A DNA stretch of 64,000 nucleotides from Photorhabdus cinerea. GTDB lineage: Bacteria > Pseudomonadota > Gammaproteobacteria > Enterobacterales > Enterobacteriaceae. The stretch covers positions 162,221 through 226,220 of the forward strand of contig NZ_PUJW01000006.1 in NCBI RefSeq assembly GCF_011189575.1, given 5' to 3'. Below, piece by piece: positions 1-8,620 of this stretch. The notes under the pieces are model-generated. The model was not told where the DNA came from. It saw nothing but the letters and a program-made list of their open reading frames with translations, and did no database searches. The position numbers and the translations under genes were made by a program. The stretch's first letter is position 1. Every line of letters starts with the position of its first letter.

Positions 1-999
1 AAATCGGATCACCTCCTCACCAATCCAGTCATTTAATTGTTTCATTTTACTTTGCAGCGGCATCAGTTCATTACGTACAAACACCTTAGCCGCCTTCTCC
101 ACATCACCAAAACCGCCGGTATTCTGTGGAATAATCCCCATCATCTGCGGTGGTACACGGTGCGCGGCCAGTATGTCGTCACGGCTGGCATTCTTGATAT
201 TTAAAAATTCATCCTTAGCCGCGGCTTCAGACAGTGGAATGGTCTGGATACCGTCTTTTTTACCGCCCGGCGCATATAAAAATAGATTGCGGAAATTACC
301 CGGCCCCTTGGCATTTTTCAGCGCGTCGCGAATATTATCGATATCGGACAGGTTTTGTGACGCATCACTGATATACAGGATGTAACCCGCATGGGAACCG
401 TTCAGGTAATACTTGCGGCGAAACAGAGTGGCCGACTCATTCAGCAGCGCCGACGGCAAAGCAGCTAAATACTCCGGCAATCCGTAAAGTTCCTGATTAA
501 TGTCGGGTTCAATCAGATGAAACACTTGCCCCGTCGGGAACGGGTATGGCTGGCTGTTGTAGCCATATTTCACAAACCAATAGGTTTCCAAGTCTTCGCC
601 GCGTCGGGTGAACTTGGCCGGGCAGTGATTCAGCTTCAAAGGCTGGCCGAGGCGATTCTTGCGTTGTTCAAGATAGGCATTGCCAAACAGTATAAAGTCC
701 AGCGCCCATGAGTCGAATGCCTGTCGGCTAAGTAGACGGTGTGGGATAAAGGTACTGGTCAGGATGTTGCGTTTGACATAAACCGCGCTGCTGTGGTGCG
801 GCGCCGAGCGAAACGACAGCGCCAGCCCGTTAAAACTGATTGGCGGTTCATACCAGTTATCGACCAGTACACACTCCAGATAATCAAACACCTCGCGCCG
901 GTCAAGGACCGGGATCGGATCGCCAAAGGTGAATGCTTCAATCGATGGGCTGGCTGTGGTTTTCACCGTCGGGCTGCGTTTTCTGTTTTTACGGCTCAT
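1..999 (-). CDS. Q: P2 gpQ-like portal protein (3' part cut off by the window edge)
   Basis: Phage portal vertex protein, the dodecameric ring through which DNA enters and leaves the head. The leftward reading frame opens with MSRKNRKRSPTVKTT at 999 and runs 333 codons without a stop to base 1; P2 gpQ is about 344 residues, so only a few residues should be missing. Recognisable stretches include the middle segment with FGNAYLEQRKNR and the later segment with HRVPPQMMGIIPQNTGGFGDVEKA, typical of the PBSX/P2 portal family. The start overlaps the stop of the terminase gene as TGATG, so the two are translationally coupled. Family call is firm; the exact C-terminus lies outside. Confidence 0.93.
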   Translation of the reverse strand, partial: MSRKNRKRSPTVKTTASPSIEAFTFGDPIPVLDRREVFDYLECVLVDNWYEPPISFNGLALSFRSAPHHSSAVYVKRNILTSTFIPHRLLSRQAFDSWALDFILFGNAYLEQRKNRLGQPLKLNHCPAKFTRRGEDLETYWFVKYGYNSQPYPFPTGQVFHLIEPDINQELYGLPEYLAALPSALLNESATLFRRKYYLNGSHAGYILYISDASQNLSDIDNIRDALKNAKGPGNFRNLFLYAPGGKKDGIQTIPLSEAAAKDEFLNIKNASRDDILAAHRVPPQMMGIIPQNTGGFGDVEKAAKVFVRNELMPLQSKMKQLNDWIGEEVIRF

Positions 1000-2756
1000 C
1001 AGTAAACCTCAACAATATTTCTATGGTGGGGAGTGTCACCGGTAATCGGTTCATTAAACAGGGCGTGCATGGCGGCCCATGCCAGATCTGCGTGACTGGC
1101 TTCTTCGCTACGGCTGGTTTGATAGGTCGGGCGGTTGCCGCTGGCGGTGGTAGAACGGCGGATAGCCATAAAACTTTGTGCAATGTCGGTCTGGCCGGCG
1201 TCAAACTCCAACCGACGATGGTTGATAATGTCCCATGCCTTAAGTACCAGCGCGTTTTTAACGGCGGGGTTATAGACAAATTCCCGCACGGATGGGAAAA
1301 ATTCTTTGACGTTTTGGTAAACCCCATGCCCGACGCCAGTCGAGTCAATGCCGATATATTCGACGTTGTACTGTTCCGTCAGTCGTTTGATGGCGTCAGA
1401 CTGAGCGCGAAAGTTCATGCCACGCCACTGATGACGTTCAAGGATGCGGAATTTGCCACCCGGTACCTGCGGTGGAGCGACTACGACACAACCGGCACTG
1501 TCGCCATTCTCGCCCCCTTTGGCGGGGTCATAACCGATCCAGACAGGGTGATAACCATACGGGCGTAGCATCAGGGGTTGCACATCGTCCCAGATTTCCC
1601 AGCTATCGACCATGCAACCCTGCATCAGTTGCAGTGAGAAAATGGATTCGATATCGTCCATAAATTCACACATCAGCAGGTTCTGGTACTCGTCCGGGCT
1701 GTATTCCAGCCGTAACTGGTCAATATCAAACAGGTTACAGCCGCCCCTGACGGCATCTTCAACCGTGACAATCTGCCGCCACTGACCATCGGCACATCGT
1801 AGGCCGCTGGCTAATGCTTGATGGCTAATATCAATGTCAATACGATTGGCCTTGGCGCGGCCGCGATTAAACAGTTTGCCTGACCAATACGGGTACGCGC
1901 TGTGGGTTAAGCTGGACGGGGTAGAAAAGTAAGTCTGGCGCCATTTTTTGTGCATTGCCATACCGGATGCTACCTTGCGCAGTTCCTGAAATTTCGAAAT
2001 CCAGAAATATTCATCCAGATAGAGATTGCCGTGATAGCTTTGTGCGGTGCGGGCATTGGTGCCGAGAAAATACAGGGTGGCGCCATTATTCAGGGTGATC
2101 GGGTCGCCTTTTAGTTCGACGTCCACTTCCCGTGCCATTTCCAGGATGTACTGCTTGAATACGTGGGCCTGTGCTTTACTGGCAGAGAGAAATATCTGAT
2201 TGCGTCCGGTATTCAACGCATCGATCAGGGCTTCACGGGCAAAAAAGAATGTCGCACCAATCTGACGGGATTTCAGGATATTACGGATACGATGCGCTAA
2301 TCCGGCGTGATACCAGCCATGTTGATAACCGAACAGGGTCGAGCGGAAAATGTCTTCCAGCTTTTTGACTTGTTCTTCACTGAACACGTTCTTTTCCGGT
2401 GGCCGGTGCTCACCTTTGTTGCGGTTGGCAATTTTGGGGTTCAGATCGGTTTCATTACCGCTGCCGCTATATTTCCTGATCCGCGCTTGTCGTTCTAACT
2501 GACGGTGCAGCAGGTCAATTTCCTTAAAGTCTTTGCCTTCTTTTTGCTCCTTGGCGATAAGCTGACATAGCCGTGCTTCAAGGGACAATTCGATTCGTTC
2601 AAACGGGGTCATCTCATCCCATTTGTCGCGACGTTTCCAGCTATGGATAGTGGCCGCTTTTTCGTTGAGCATTTCCGCAATCCGTGCAATCCGGTACCCG
2701 TTAAAATACAGGTGCATTGCGTGCTTACGGGGATCAAAATCAGATGTTGTTTTCAT
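999..2756 (-). CDS. P: P2 gpP-like terminase large (ATPase) subunit
   Basis: Large terminase subunit that packages phage DNA into the prohead through the portal. It has 585 residues against about 590 in P2 gpP. The N-terminus holds a helix-turn-helix-like segment (residues about 10-45, YFNGYRIARIAEMLNEK) as in the gpP family. The ATPase core follows, with LKSRQIGATFFFAREAL near residue 165 as the Walker A region and the acidic strand NLYLDEYFWI near residue 245 as the Walker B region. The C-terminal half (IGYDPAKGG near residue 415) fits the nuclease domain. It is transcribed away from the capsid genes and couples to the portal gene by a one-base overlap. Confidence 0.95.
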   Translation of the reverse strand: MKTTSDFDPRKHAMHLYFNGYRIARIAEMLNEKAATIHSWKRRDKWDEMTPFERIELSLEARLCQLIAKEQKEGKDFKEIDLLHRQLERQARIRKYSGSGNETDLNPKIANRNKGEHRPPEKNVFSEEQVKKLEDIFRSTLFGYQHGWYHAGLAHRIRNILKSRQIGATFFFAREALIDALNTGRNQIFLSASKAQAHVFKQYILEMAREVDVELKGDPITLNNGATLYFLGTNARTAQSYHGNLYLDEYFWISKFQELRKVASGMAMHKKWRQTYFSTPSSLTHSAYPYWSGKLFNRGRAKANRIDIDISHQALASGLRCADGQWRQIVTVEDAVRGGCNLFDIDQLRLEYSPDEYQNLLMCEFMDDIESIFSLQLMQGCMVDSWEIWDDVQPLMLRPYGYHPVWIGYDPAKGGENGDSAGCVVVAPPQVPGGKFRILERHQWRGMNFRAQSDAIKRLTEQYNVEYIGIDSTGVGHGVYQNVKEFFPSVREFVYNPAVKNALVLKAWDIINHRRLEFDAGQTDIAQSFMAIRRSTTASGNRPTYQTSRSEEASHADLAWAAMHALFNEPITGDTPHHRNIVEVY

Positions 2757-2802
2757 ATCACCAGACTACAGACCCGCCCGTCATTTCTCTGTGTCTGCCC
2801 TG

Positions 2803-2820
2803 TGTGTCAGTCCAGACACA
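2803..2820. promoter_or_regulatory. Candidate Ogr/Delta-type late activator site between P and O
   Basis: The sequence shows a perfect dyad TGTGTC-6 nt-GACACA, which contains TGT-N12-ACA, the site pattern known for zinc-finger Ogr/Delta activators of P2-like late promoters. It lies about 80 bases upstream of the O start and between the divergent P and O genes. If the site is centred near -55, as in P2, transcription of the capsid operon would begin near 2867. Activity is inferred; no ogr gene is visible in the window. Confidence 0.6.
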
Positions 2821-2898
2821 ACCGCATTTTATTGTTTCCTCGACTTGACGATACAAACTAGTAGGCCATGACTGACCCATTGATAATCAGGGCTTACA

Positions 2899-3736
2899 AT
2901 GCCGAAGAAATCCAAACCCTTTCGAATCTGTGTAGAAGGCGCAACCACAGACGGGCGCAAGGTTCAGCGCGAATGGCTGACACAGATTGCCGCCAACTAT
3001 GACCCGCAGACCTACGGTGCACGCATCAACATGGAGCATTACAATTTTTCGTGGAGTCCTCGCTTTGGTGATGTGGAATCGGTTTTTACCGAAGAAATCA
3101 AGGACGGCGCGCTGGCGGGCAAGTTGGGGCTGTATGGGGTACTTTCACCCACCGATGATCTGGTAGAAATGAACCGTAAGCGCCAAAAAGTTTACACCTC
3201 TGCTGAAATCAACCTAGATTTTGCCGACTTCGGCGGGGCGTATCTGGTGGGATTGGCCGTTACTGACAGTCCGGCAAGTCTTGGCACCGAAATGTTGCAG
3301 TTTAGCGCTAATGCGGACAGCAATTCCTCTCAATTCAAGGAAGCAGCACCCAGACAACCTCTTTACGGCAGCGGAAGAAACCCTGTTTGAGTTTGTGGAT
3401 GCACTAGAGGAAAGCGAAAAGCCCTCTCTCTTTTCCCGTGTACAGGCATTTTTCCATAAGAAGCAGCAAGCTGACGATGCCCGTTTTAACGATATCCATC
3501 AGGCCGTCGAATTATGTGCCCAAGAGCAGCAGGCCACAGTGGAAGCCGTGAGCACACTTTCTCAACAAATAGGCGAAATAACCGCTATCAAACGGAAGCA
3601 GACTGAACTTGAAACCCAGCTTCGTGACTTAAAAACTCAGTTGAGTCAGCAAGACAGCCAGAAAACACACCGACCTGTTTCGCTGGGATCGCCGAACGCT
3701 GACACTCCAGTCAGTAAACATCTGACCAACTGTTAA
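2899..3736 (+). pseudogene. O: P2 gpO-like capsid scaffold/protease, broken by a 1-nt insertion
   Basis: Internal scaffold and head-maturation serine protease. The first 145 or so codons (from MPKKSKPFRICVEGATT) carry the protease domain, with candidate catalytic residues D18, H47 (in NMEHYNF) and S101 (in VYTSAEI), matching the Asp-His-Ser triad of P2 gpO. The frame then shifts by one base near 3334: the upstream frame ends at 3390, while the downstream frame resumes as PLNSRKQHPDNLFTAAEETLF and ends at 3736 with a coiled-coil scaffold tail (residues rich in Q, E and K). Removing one T from the AATTCC at 3333-3336 gives a continuous protein of about 278 residues, close to the 284 of P2 gpO. 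This is either a real mutation or a read error. Confidence 0.85.
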
Positions 3737-3748
3737 TGGAACAATCCC

Positions 3749-4852
3749 ATGAAGAATGAAACTCGATTTAAATTTAACGCCTTTCTGATGCGTCTGGGTG
3801 AAATTTACGGTGTGGACGCCACGGCATTTACAGGTAAGGTAGACGTCAATCCATCCGTTGCTCAGACGTTGGAAGATGAAATCCAGCAAAGCGCCGATTT
3901 CCTGCAAAAAATTAACATGGTTCCCGTCAGTGAGCAGTCGGGCGAAGCGATTGGGCTAGGTGTCGGTTCGACTATTGCAGGGACGACAGACACCGACAGT
4001 AAGGAGCGAGAAACTTCCGATCCGACCCGACTCAACGCTATTGAGTACAAATGCGAACAAACCAACTTTGATACTAGCATTCCTTACAAAAAACTTGACT
4101 TATGGGCGAAATTTCAAGATTTCCAGTTACGTATCCGTAACGCCATTATCAGACGTCAGGCATTGGACCGCATTATGATCGGCTGGAATGGGGTTAAACG
4201 GGCCAAAACCTCAAACCGCGTTCAATATCCACTATTGCAGGATGTAAATATCGGCTGGTTGGAGAAAATCCGACAGGATGCACCGGATCATGTCATGAGC
4301 AATATCACTGACGAAGCCGGTAAAGTTATATCTGAAACCATCCGTGTGGGAGAAGGCGGTGATTTCAATAATCTGGACGCACTGGTGATAGATACCGTCA
4401 ACAATGCTATCGACCCAGAATATCAGGATGATACGGAGCTGATGGTCATCTGTGGCCGTGAACTGTTGGCTGACAAATATTTTCCGTTGGTCAATCAGTC
4501 GCAGCCCAACACCGAGAAAATGGCGGCAGATGTGATTATCAGCCAGAAACGTATCGGTAATTTGCCTGCGGTGCGCGTACCGTATTTCCCGCCCAAAGCC
4601 TTGCTAATTAGCCGTCTGGATAATCTGTCTATCTATTATCAGGAAGGCACTCGCCGACGTTCTGTGCTGGATAACCCCAAACGTGATCGCATTGAAAACT
4701 ACGAATCAGTCAATGAAGCGTATGTCGTTGAAGACTATCGTGGTGTGGCCCTGATTGAAAATATCGAGATGTTGGCAGCCAGCAAAAAAGCAGCGTTGCC
4801 GCAGCCAGATAATGCCGCATCTGAGCACAACGCCGACACTGAGGAACAATAA
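3749..4852 (+). CDS. N: P2 gpN-like major capsid protein precursor
   Basis: Major head protein that builds the icosahedral shell and is trimmed by gpO. At 367 residues it is close to the 357 of P2 gpN and reads collinearly: MKNETRFKFNAFLMRLGEIYGV at the start, the central KLDLWAKFQDFQLRIRNAI, and the RIENYESVNEAYVVEDY block near the C-terminus. It begins 12 bases after gene O and ends with TAATG shared with gene M, as in the P2 capsid operon. Confidence 0.96.
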   Translation: MKNETRFKFNAFLMRLGEIYGVDATAFTGKVDVNPSVAQTLEDEIQQSADFLQKINMVPVSEQSGEAIGLGVGSTIAGTTDTDSKERETSDPTRLNAIEYKCEQTNFDTSIPYKKLDLWAKFQDFQLRIRNAIIRRQALDRIMIGWNGVKRAKTSNRVQYPLLQDVNIGWLEKIRQDAPDHVMSNITDEAGKVISETIRVGEGGDFNNLDALVIDTVNNAIDPEYQDDTELMVICGRELLADKYFPLVNQSQPNTEKMAADVIISQKRIGNLPAVRVPYFPPKALLISRLDNLSIYYQEGTRRRSVLDNPKRDRIENYESVNEAYVVEDYRGVALIENIEMLAASKKAALPQPDNAASEHNADTEEQ

Positions 4853-5517
4853 TGGCTAGCCCGTGGCAGCGTCACCGAATGCGATTACAGGCGACCGAGG
4901 CCGCTCAACTGAGTAGCCCCGCGCGGCAAAATCACGGCGGTTATAACCAGATGCTGCTGATGCTGGAGCAAGACCGCCGTCACCTTAAAAAAATCCAGTC
5001 TATGGAGCGCAAAGCGCAGCACAAAAGGCAGATATTGCCTAAATATGCGCCGTGGATTACTGGGGTATTACAGGGGGGCATAGGTCATCAAGATGATGTG
5101 CTGATGTATGTCCTGCTGTGGCGTATTGATGCCGGTGATTATGATGGTGCGCTGGATATCGCTGAGTACGCGTTACAGCACCGACTCGCTATGCCTGAAA
5201 ATCATGAGCGGACAACGGGCTGTGCCGTGACAGAAGAGATCGCCGAAGCCGCCCAGCGTTGTTATACCGCTAAATCTCCGATGCCTCTTGCCACGCTGGA
5301 ACGGGCGGCTAATCTCACCCACGATCAGGATATGCCCGATAAGGTGAGGGCGGAGTTATATAAATGGCTCGGTTATAGCCAGCGGGATAACAACCAGCCG
5401 CAGCCTGCCTATTGTTCACTGAGCAGGGTTTTAGAACTGAATAATCATGTTGGCGTGAAAAAAGACTTAGAGCAACTTGCCAGAGCGCTCCGCAGTCAGA
5501 AACACGACAACACATAA
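4852..5517 (+). CDS. M: P2 gpM-like terminase small subunit
   Basis: Small terminase subunit, which recognises and cuts the cos site together with gpP. It has 221 residues; P2 gpM has about 247. The N-terminal basic stretch and the LLMLEQDRRHLKKIQSMERK helix (about residues 31-52) are typical, as is the WITGVLQGG...DDVLMYVLLWRIDAGDY core. The start overlaps the major capsid stop by one base. Confidence 0.93.
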   Translation: MASPWQRHRMRLQATEAAQLSSPARQNHGGYNQMLLMLEQDRRHLKKIQSMERKAQHKRQILPKYAPWITGVLQGGIGHQDDVLMYVLLWRIDAGDYDGALDIAEYALQHRLAMPENHERTTGCAVTEEIAEAAQRCYTAKSPMPLATLERAANLTHDQDMPDKVRAELYKWLGYSQRDNNQPQPAYCSLSRVLELNNHVGVKKDLEQLARALRSQKHDNT

Positions 5518-5599
5518 CCGAACGTGCCAACGCGCCGGGGCGGCACGGGGTGGCGAAGTCTCAACGCCCTGTTCACCGCCCACCTATTCAGGGGGCAAT

Positions 5600-6064
5600 A
5601 TGGACTTTATTTCAACCGCACCCGCAACGGATAAACAGGCCACCATGACCAGTGTCCCGTTTTTTCCTGCTATCGAGATCGGTCGCTACCGTGACGAGAT
5701 GCGCACAGATGGTACGGTCACCGCGCCGAGATTACATCAAGCAATTTCCAACGCCATTGTTGAGGTGAATCGCGAGCTGAACCATTGGCGGCAGATCCAT
5801 ATCGATGAGGGATACTCATCACTGGCCGACATTCCCGCCGACACTCTCAATGGCGAGAGTGAGTTGGTTTATCTCTATCGTCGTGCGGTGTTTTGCCTGA
5901 CCAAGGCGAATCTGATCGAACGTTACCGCGATATCGACACTACTCAGACTGGCAGCAAAAAGGCTGAGGCAATGGAAATCACCATTGACGACCTGTGGCG
6001 GGATGCGCAATGGGCGATGCGCCGGATACAAGGATATAACCATGTGATAGTGGAGCTGATCTAG
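5600..6064 (+). CDS. L: P2 gpL-like head completion/stabilisation protein
   Basis: Head completion protein that stabilises DNA-filled heads. I start it at the ATG at 5600 (MDFISTAPATDKQATMT) rather than at an upstream frame extension, because the downstream 154 residues align in length with P2 gpL (169) and the upstream 41 codons look like non-coding leader. Core: AIEIGRYRDEMRTDGTVT and the C-terminal WRDAQWAMRRIQGYNHVIVELI. Its stop overlaps the GTG start of gene X (TAGTG). Confidence 0.9.
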   Translation: MDFISTAPATDKQATMTSVPFFPAIEIGRYRDEMRTDGTVTAPRLHQAISNAIVEVNRELNHWRQIHIDEGYSSLADIPADTLNGESELVYLYRRAVFCLTKANLIERYRDIDTTQTGSKKAEAMEITIDDLWRDAQWAMRRIQGYNHVIVELI

Positions 6065-6267
6065 TGCAAGTGCGGGCGCAACAGTATGACACCGTGGATT
6101 CCTTATGCTGGCGCCACTATGGACGAACACAGGGAGTCACCGAACGGGTATTAGAAGCCAATCCCGGTTTGGCTGATGTTGGGGCCATCCTGCCGCAGGG
6201 TATCGAGATTGAACTGCCTGAAATCATTCCCGTTCCTGTAACGCCCATCATTCAATTATGGGATTAG
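6064..6267 (+). CDS. X: P2 gpX-like tail protein
   Basis: Small essential tail protein of 67 residues, the same length as P2 gpX. The sequence is LysM-like: QQYDTVDSLCWRHYG near the N-terminus, then LEANPGLADVGAILPQG and a C-terminal IELPE, as in the phage tail protein X family. It starts with GTG, overlapping the gene L stop, and is followed three bases later by the holin gene. Confidence 0.92.
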   Translation: MQVRAQQYDTVDSLCWRHYGRTQGVTERVLEANPGLADVGAILPQGIEIELPEIIPVPVTPIIQLWD

Positions 6268-6270
6268 AAA

Positions 6271-6594
6271 ATGGACAAACAACCGGATTTATGGGCTGAT
6301 TTATTGAATGGCCTGAGAAATTCATGGCCGCAGATATCCGGCTCCTTACTGGCTGTACTGATCTGTTATGGTCGCCTGATTTATGACGGTGTAGAGCGAA
6401 AAAAACGCTGGGTTGAACCGTTGCTATGTGGCGCGTTGTCGTGGGGTGTTTCCAGCGGACTGGAATTGTTTGGTATTCCCGGCAGTGTTTCACCGGCTTT
6501 GGGGGGCGCCATTGGTTTTATTGGTGTTGAAAAACTGCGTGAATTTGCCCTTCGCGCAATTAATAAACGTTTGGGAGACAAATCACGTGACTAG
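6271..6594 (+). CDS. Phage holin
   Basis: Membrane pore protein that triggers host lysis; it occupies the P2 gene Y position. The 107 residues contain three hydrophobic stretches: about 17-37 (GSLLAVLICYGRLIYDGV follows a short polar head), 48-64 and 68-84 (SPALGGAIGFIGVEKL). The C-terminal tail is charged (KRLGDKSRD). Its end overlaps the next lysis gene by 8 bases. It resembles lambda-type class I/III phage holins; the exact family is less certain than the role. Confidence 0.8.
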   Translation: MDKQPDLWADLLNGLRNSWPQISGSLLAVLICYGRLIYDGVERKKRWVEPLLCGALSWGVSSGLELFGIPGSVSPALGGAIGFIGVEKLREFALRAINKRLGDKSRD

Positions 6595-6982
6595 AGGTGT
6601 TCGCAATCATAATCCGGGCAATATTCGCCACGGCGATAAATGGCTGGGATTACACGACATACAAACAGACCCGTCATTTTGTCATTTTGTGTCACCAGAA
6701 TACGGCATACGGGCCATTATCAAGATTATCCGCAATTATGAACGAAAATATGGATTGAATAGTATCCGGCAGATAATTTCTCGTTGGGCACCCCCGAATG
6801 AAAATGATACCGAAAATTACATTGCATATATGAGCCAGACGGTTGGTATTCCCTGTAACGCAGTGATTGATGTTGATAATCCGGTGATCATGACTCGATT
6901 GGTTTGCGCCATCATTCAAATGGAGAACGGACAGCAACCATATGCCGATATGATCATTAAACGGGCGTTTGCGCTGTTATGA
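6587..6982 (+). CDS. Phage lysis-type muralytic enzyme (structural protein P5/lytic transglycosylase-like)
   Basis: Probable peptidoglycan-degrading enzyme in the slot of P2 endolysin gene K. I choose the GTG at 6587, giving 131 residues beginning MTRGVRNHNPGNIRHG; an in-frame extension upstream would lie entirely inside the holin gene in another frame. The GVRNHNPGNIR motif, FVSPEYGIRAIIKIIRNYE and GIPCNAVIDVDNP are typical of small phage proteins annotated as virion/structural P5-like murein enzymes, not of P2 gpK itself. Fold and exact cleavage chemistry are inferred. Confidence 0.72.
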   Translation: MTRGVRNHNPGNIRHGDKWLGLHDIQTDPSFCHFVSPEYGIRAIIKIIRNYERKYGLNSIRQIISRWAPPNENDTENYIAYMSQTVGIPCNAVIDVDNPVIMTRLVCAIIQMENGQQPYADMIIKRAFALL

Positions 6983-7359
6983 GGTTTAATCTGCACATAT
7001 TCACCTTGAGTACGCTGGTGGCAGTGTCTGGCCTGCTCTGGTTCTATTACGGTGAGTATCAGCAAAAAAGCGATGAATACCAAACGCTGAACCAGCGGTA
7101 TGAGCAACAGCAAACCATTACCGATAACGCATTCCAGACCATCAGGATAATCAATGATATCTCACGGGTTAATAACGAAAATCGGAAGCGATCAGCCGTG
7201 GATGCTGCACAAATTCAGGCGGCTATCAACACTGTTGTTGTCGGTAATGATTGCGCCCGTCGTGCTGCTCCTGATAGGGCTGTTGTCCGGTTGCAGCAGC
7301 ACGCGAACCGAATACGTTCAGGTACCGTTGATGCCGATTCCGATGCATCTACTCGCTGA
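6979..7359 (+). CDS. lysB: LysB/Rz-like inner-membrane spanin
   Basis: Inner-membrane spanin subunit predicted to disrupt the outer membrane at lysis. It has 126 residues, with a single N-terminal signal anchor (about residues 7-24, IFTLSTLVAVSGLLWFYYG), then a long polar periplasmic helix rich in Q, E, N and R. The start overlaps the preceding enzyme by 4 bases (ATGA). The Rz1-like gene is nested in its 3' half in another frame, as in P2 lysB/lysC and lambda Rz/Rz1. Confidence 0.82.
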   Translation: MRFNLHIFTLSTLVAVSGLLWFYYGEYQQKSDEYQTLNQRYEQQQTITDNAFQTIRIINDISRVNNENRKRSAVDAAQIQAAINTVVVGNDCARRAAPDRAVVRLQQHANRIRSGTVDADSDASTR

Positions 7360-7492
7360 CTGTCTGCCCCCGGTCATATCCGACACAATGACATGGGGTG
7401 ATAGCTTGTTGCTGAATGCACAGTTACTGGCGGTTATTGAACAGTGCAATCTGGATAAACAGGCCATTCGACAAATAGAACAGATTAGATAG
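7202..7492 (+). CDS. lysC: LysC/Rz1-like outer-membrane spanin lipoprotein, overlapping lysB
   Basis: Small lipoprotein partner of the spanin. From the ATG at 7202 (MLHKFRRLSTLLLSVM) it gives 96 residues: a basic head (KFRR), a hydrophobic segment and a lipobox LLSGC whose Cys is about residue 31, followed by SSTRTEYVQVPLMPIP. A shorter start at 7247 is possible but would lose the basic head. Its first 158 bases overlap lysB in a different frame. Confidence 0.8.
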   Translation: MLHKFRRLSTLLLSVMIAPVVLLLIGLLSGCSSTRTEYVQVPLMPIPMHLLADCLPPVISDTMTWGDSLLLNAQLLAVIEQCNLDKQAIRQIEQIR

Positions 7493-7499
7493 GTGACAC

Positions 7500-7916
7500 A
7501 TGAATAAGCCTAACGCTTTGCGGAAGGTCCTGACAGAAAAGATCCCCTACTTGCGCGACAACCCTGAATACCTGCATTTGTTTGTTGAAGATGGCGTCGT
7601 TTTGGCGACAATGGCACTCTCCTTGTCTTACGAATATGAATACACGCTAAACCTGATTATTGAAGCCTATCCCGGTGATCAGGATGTGCTCATGGTGGTT
7701 ATCGTGCATTGGATACGCGAGCACCAGCCAGATATTTTCGCTCATCCTGACAATCGCCGCAGCGGCTTTACTTTTGACGTGAATATTCTCAATGATGACA
7801 CCGCTGATATCAGTATCGATCTGAAACTGACCGAGCGTGTACTGGTCACCCAGCAAGGGCAGGTTAGCACGGTGTGCGCCGTTCCTGAGCCTGAAAACCC
7901 GTTTGACAGGTGGTGA
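7500..7916 (+). CDS. R: P2 gpR-like tail completion protein
   Basis: Tail completion protein required for head-tail joining. It has 138 residues against 155 in P2 gpR. Recognisable parts are MNKPNALRKVLTEKIPYL at the start, the central YTLNLIIEAYPGDQDVLM and the C-terminal IDLKLTERVLV with PENPFDRW at the end. It is separated from gene S by one base. Confidence 0.92.
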   Translation: MNKPNALRKVLTEKIPYLRDNPEYLHLFVEDGVVLATMALSLSYEYEYTLNLIIEAYPGDQDVLMVVIVHWIREHQPDIFAHPDNRRSGFTFDVNILNDDTADISIDLKLTERVLVTQQGQVSTVCAVPEPENPFDRW

Positions 7917-7917
7917 G

Positions 7918-8583
7918 ATGAACGGTGACGCATTGCAGCCTTTGGATACCGCACTAACCGCCCTGTTGAATCAACTTTCTCCCGCCAGTCGAAAGCAGCT
8001 AGCCCGTGATATCGCACGGGACTTACGACAGAGCCAAATGCAACGTATCCGATCCCAGCGTAACCCTGACGGCAGCCGTTTTACCCAACGCAAGGCACAA
8101 ACCCGCACTGTACAGCATGGTATAAAATTTATCTGGCGCGGTGAACCTCGCACCTTGAAAAATTGGCAAATCCGCAAGGGCAAGAAGGGTGAAACGATTA
8201 CCGGTTATGATGCCGAGCGTAAAGGGCAGCGTACTTTTTACAAACGCGATATCCAACGTTTTCTGGACGTCAAAACCGACCGGATAAGTACCCGAAAATC
8301 CGATAAAAAGTCCCGCATGTTTAAGAAACTGGCTACTGCGCGTTACTTACGTCTGTCCGCCAGTGAGCGGGAAGCCATTATCTTTTTCGCATCGAAAGTC
8401 ACTGCGGTTGCTCGTGTGCATCAGTTCGGATTAAAGGAACGTATGAGAGGGAAAAACATTGAAGCCAAATATCCATCGCGGCGACTTTTGGGACTGACAC
8501 AGAGCGATATTCAACATATCGAAGACCAGATATTTTCCCATCTCATCCACGGATGTGTGCCAGTCAGTACACAAACCTCATGA
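7918..8583 (+). CDS. S: P2 gpS-like tail completion (virion morphogenesis) protein, long form
   Basis: Tail completion protein of the virion morphogenesis family. Starting at the ATG at 7918, just after the gpR stop, it has 221 residues, clearly longer than the 150 or so of P2 gpS. The N-terminal DALQPLDTALTALLNQLS and RSQRNPDGSRFTQRK, and the C-terminal ARVHQFGLKERM and YPSRRLLGLTQ, are conserved landmarks. An inserted basic middle section (about residues 70-125) accounts for the extra length. The 3' end overlaps a candidate late-promoter site for gene V. Confidence 0.88.
   Translation: MNGDALQPLDTALTALLNQLSPASRKQLARDIARDLRQSQMQRIRSQRNPDGSRFTQRKAQTRTVQHGIKFIWRGEPRTLKNWQIRKGKKGETITGYDAERKGQRTFYKRDIQRFLDVKTDRISTRKSDKKSRMFKKLATARYLRLSASEREAIIFFASKVTAVARVHQFGLKERMRGKNIEAKYPSRRLLGLTQSDIQHIEDQIFSHLIHGCVPVSTQTS
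8554..8573. promoter_or_regulatory. Candidate Ogr-type site upstream of baseplate gene V
   Basis: The dyad TGTGT-10 nt-ACACA contains TGT-N12-ACA in two overlapping registers. It sits in the last codons of gene S, just ahead of V, where P2 has late promoter PV. At the usual -55 spacing the transcript would begin within a few bases of the V start codon, so either spacing differs or the V leader is very short. This is inference from the pattern. Confidence 0.45.
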
Positions 8584-8620
8584 CGTGCAGGTGAGGGTTT
8601 GGGGTGACATTGTTGTCTGC

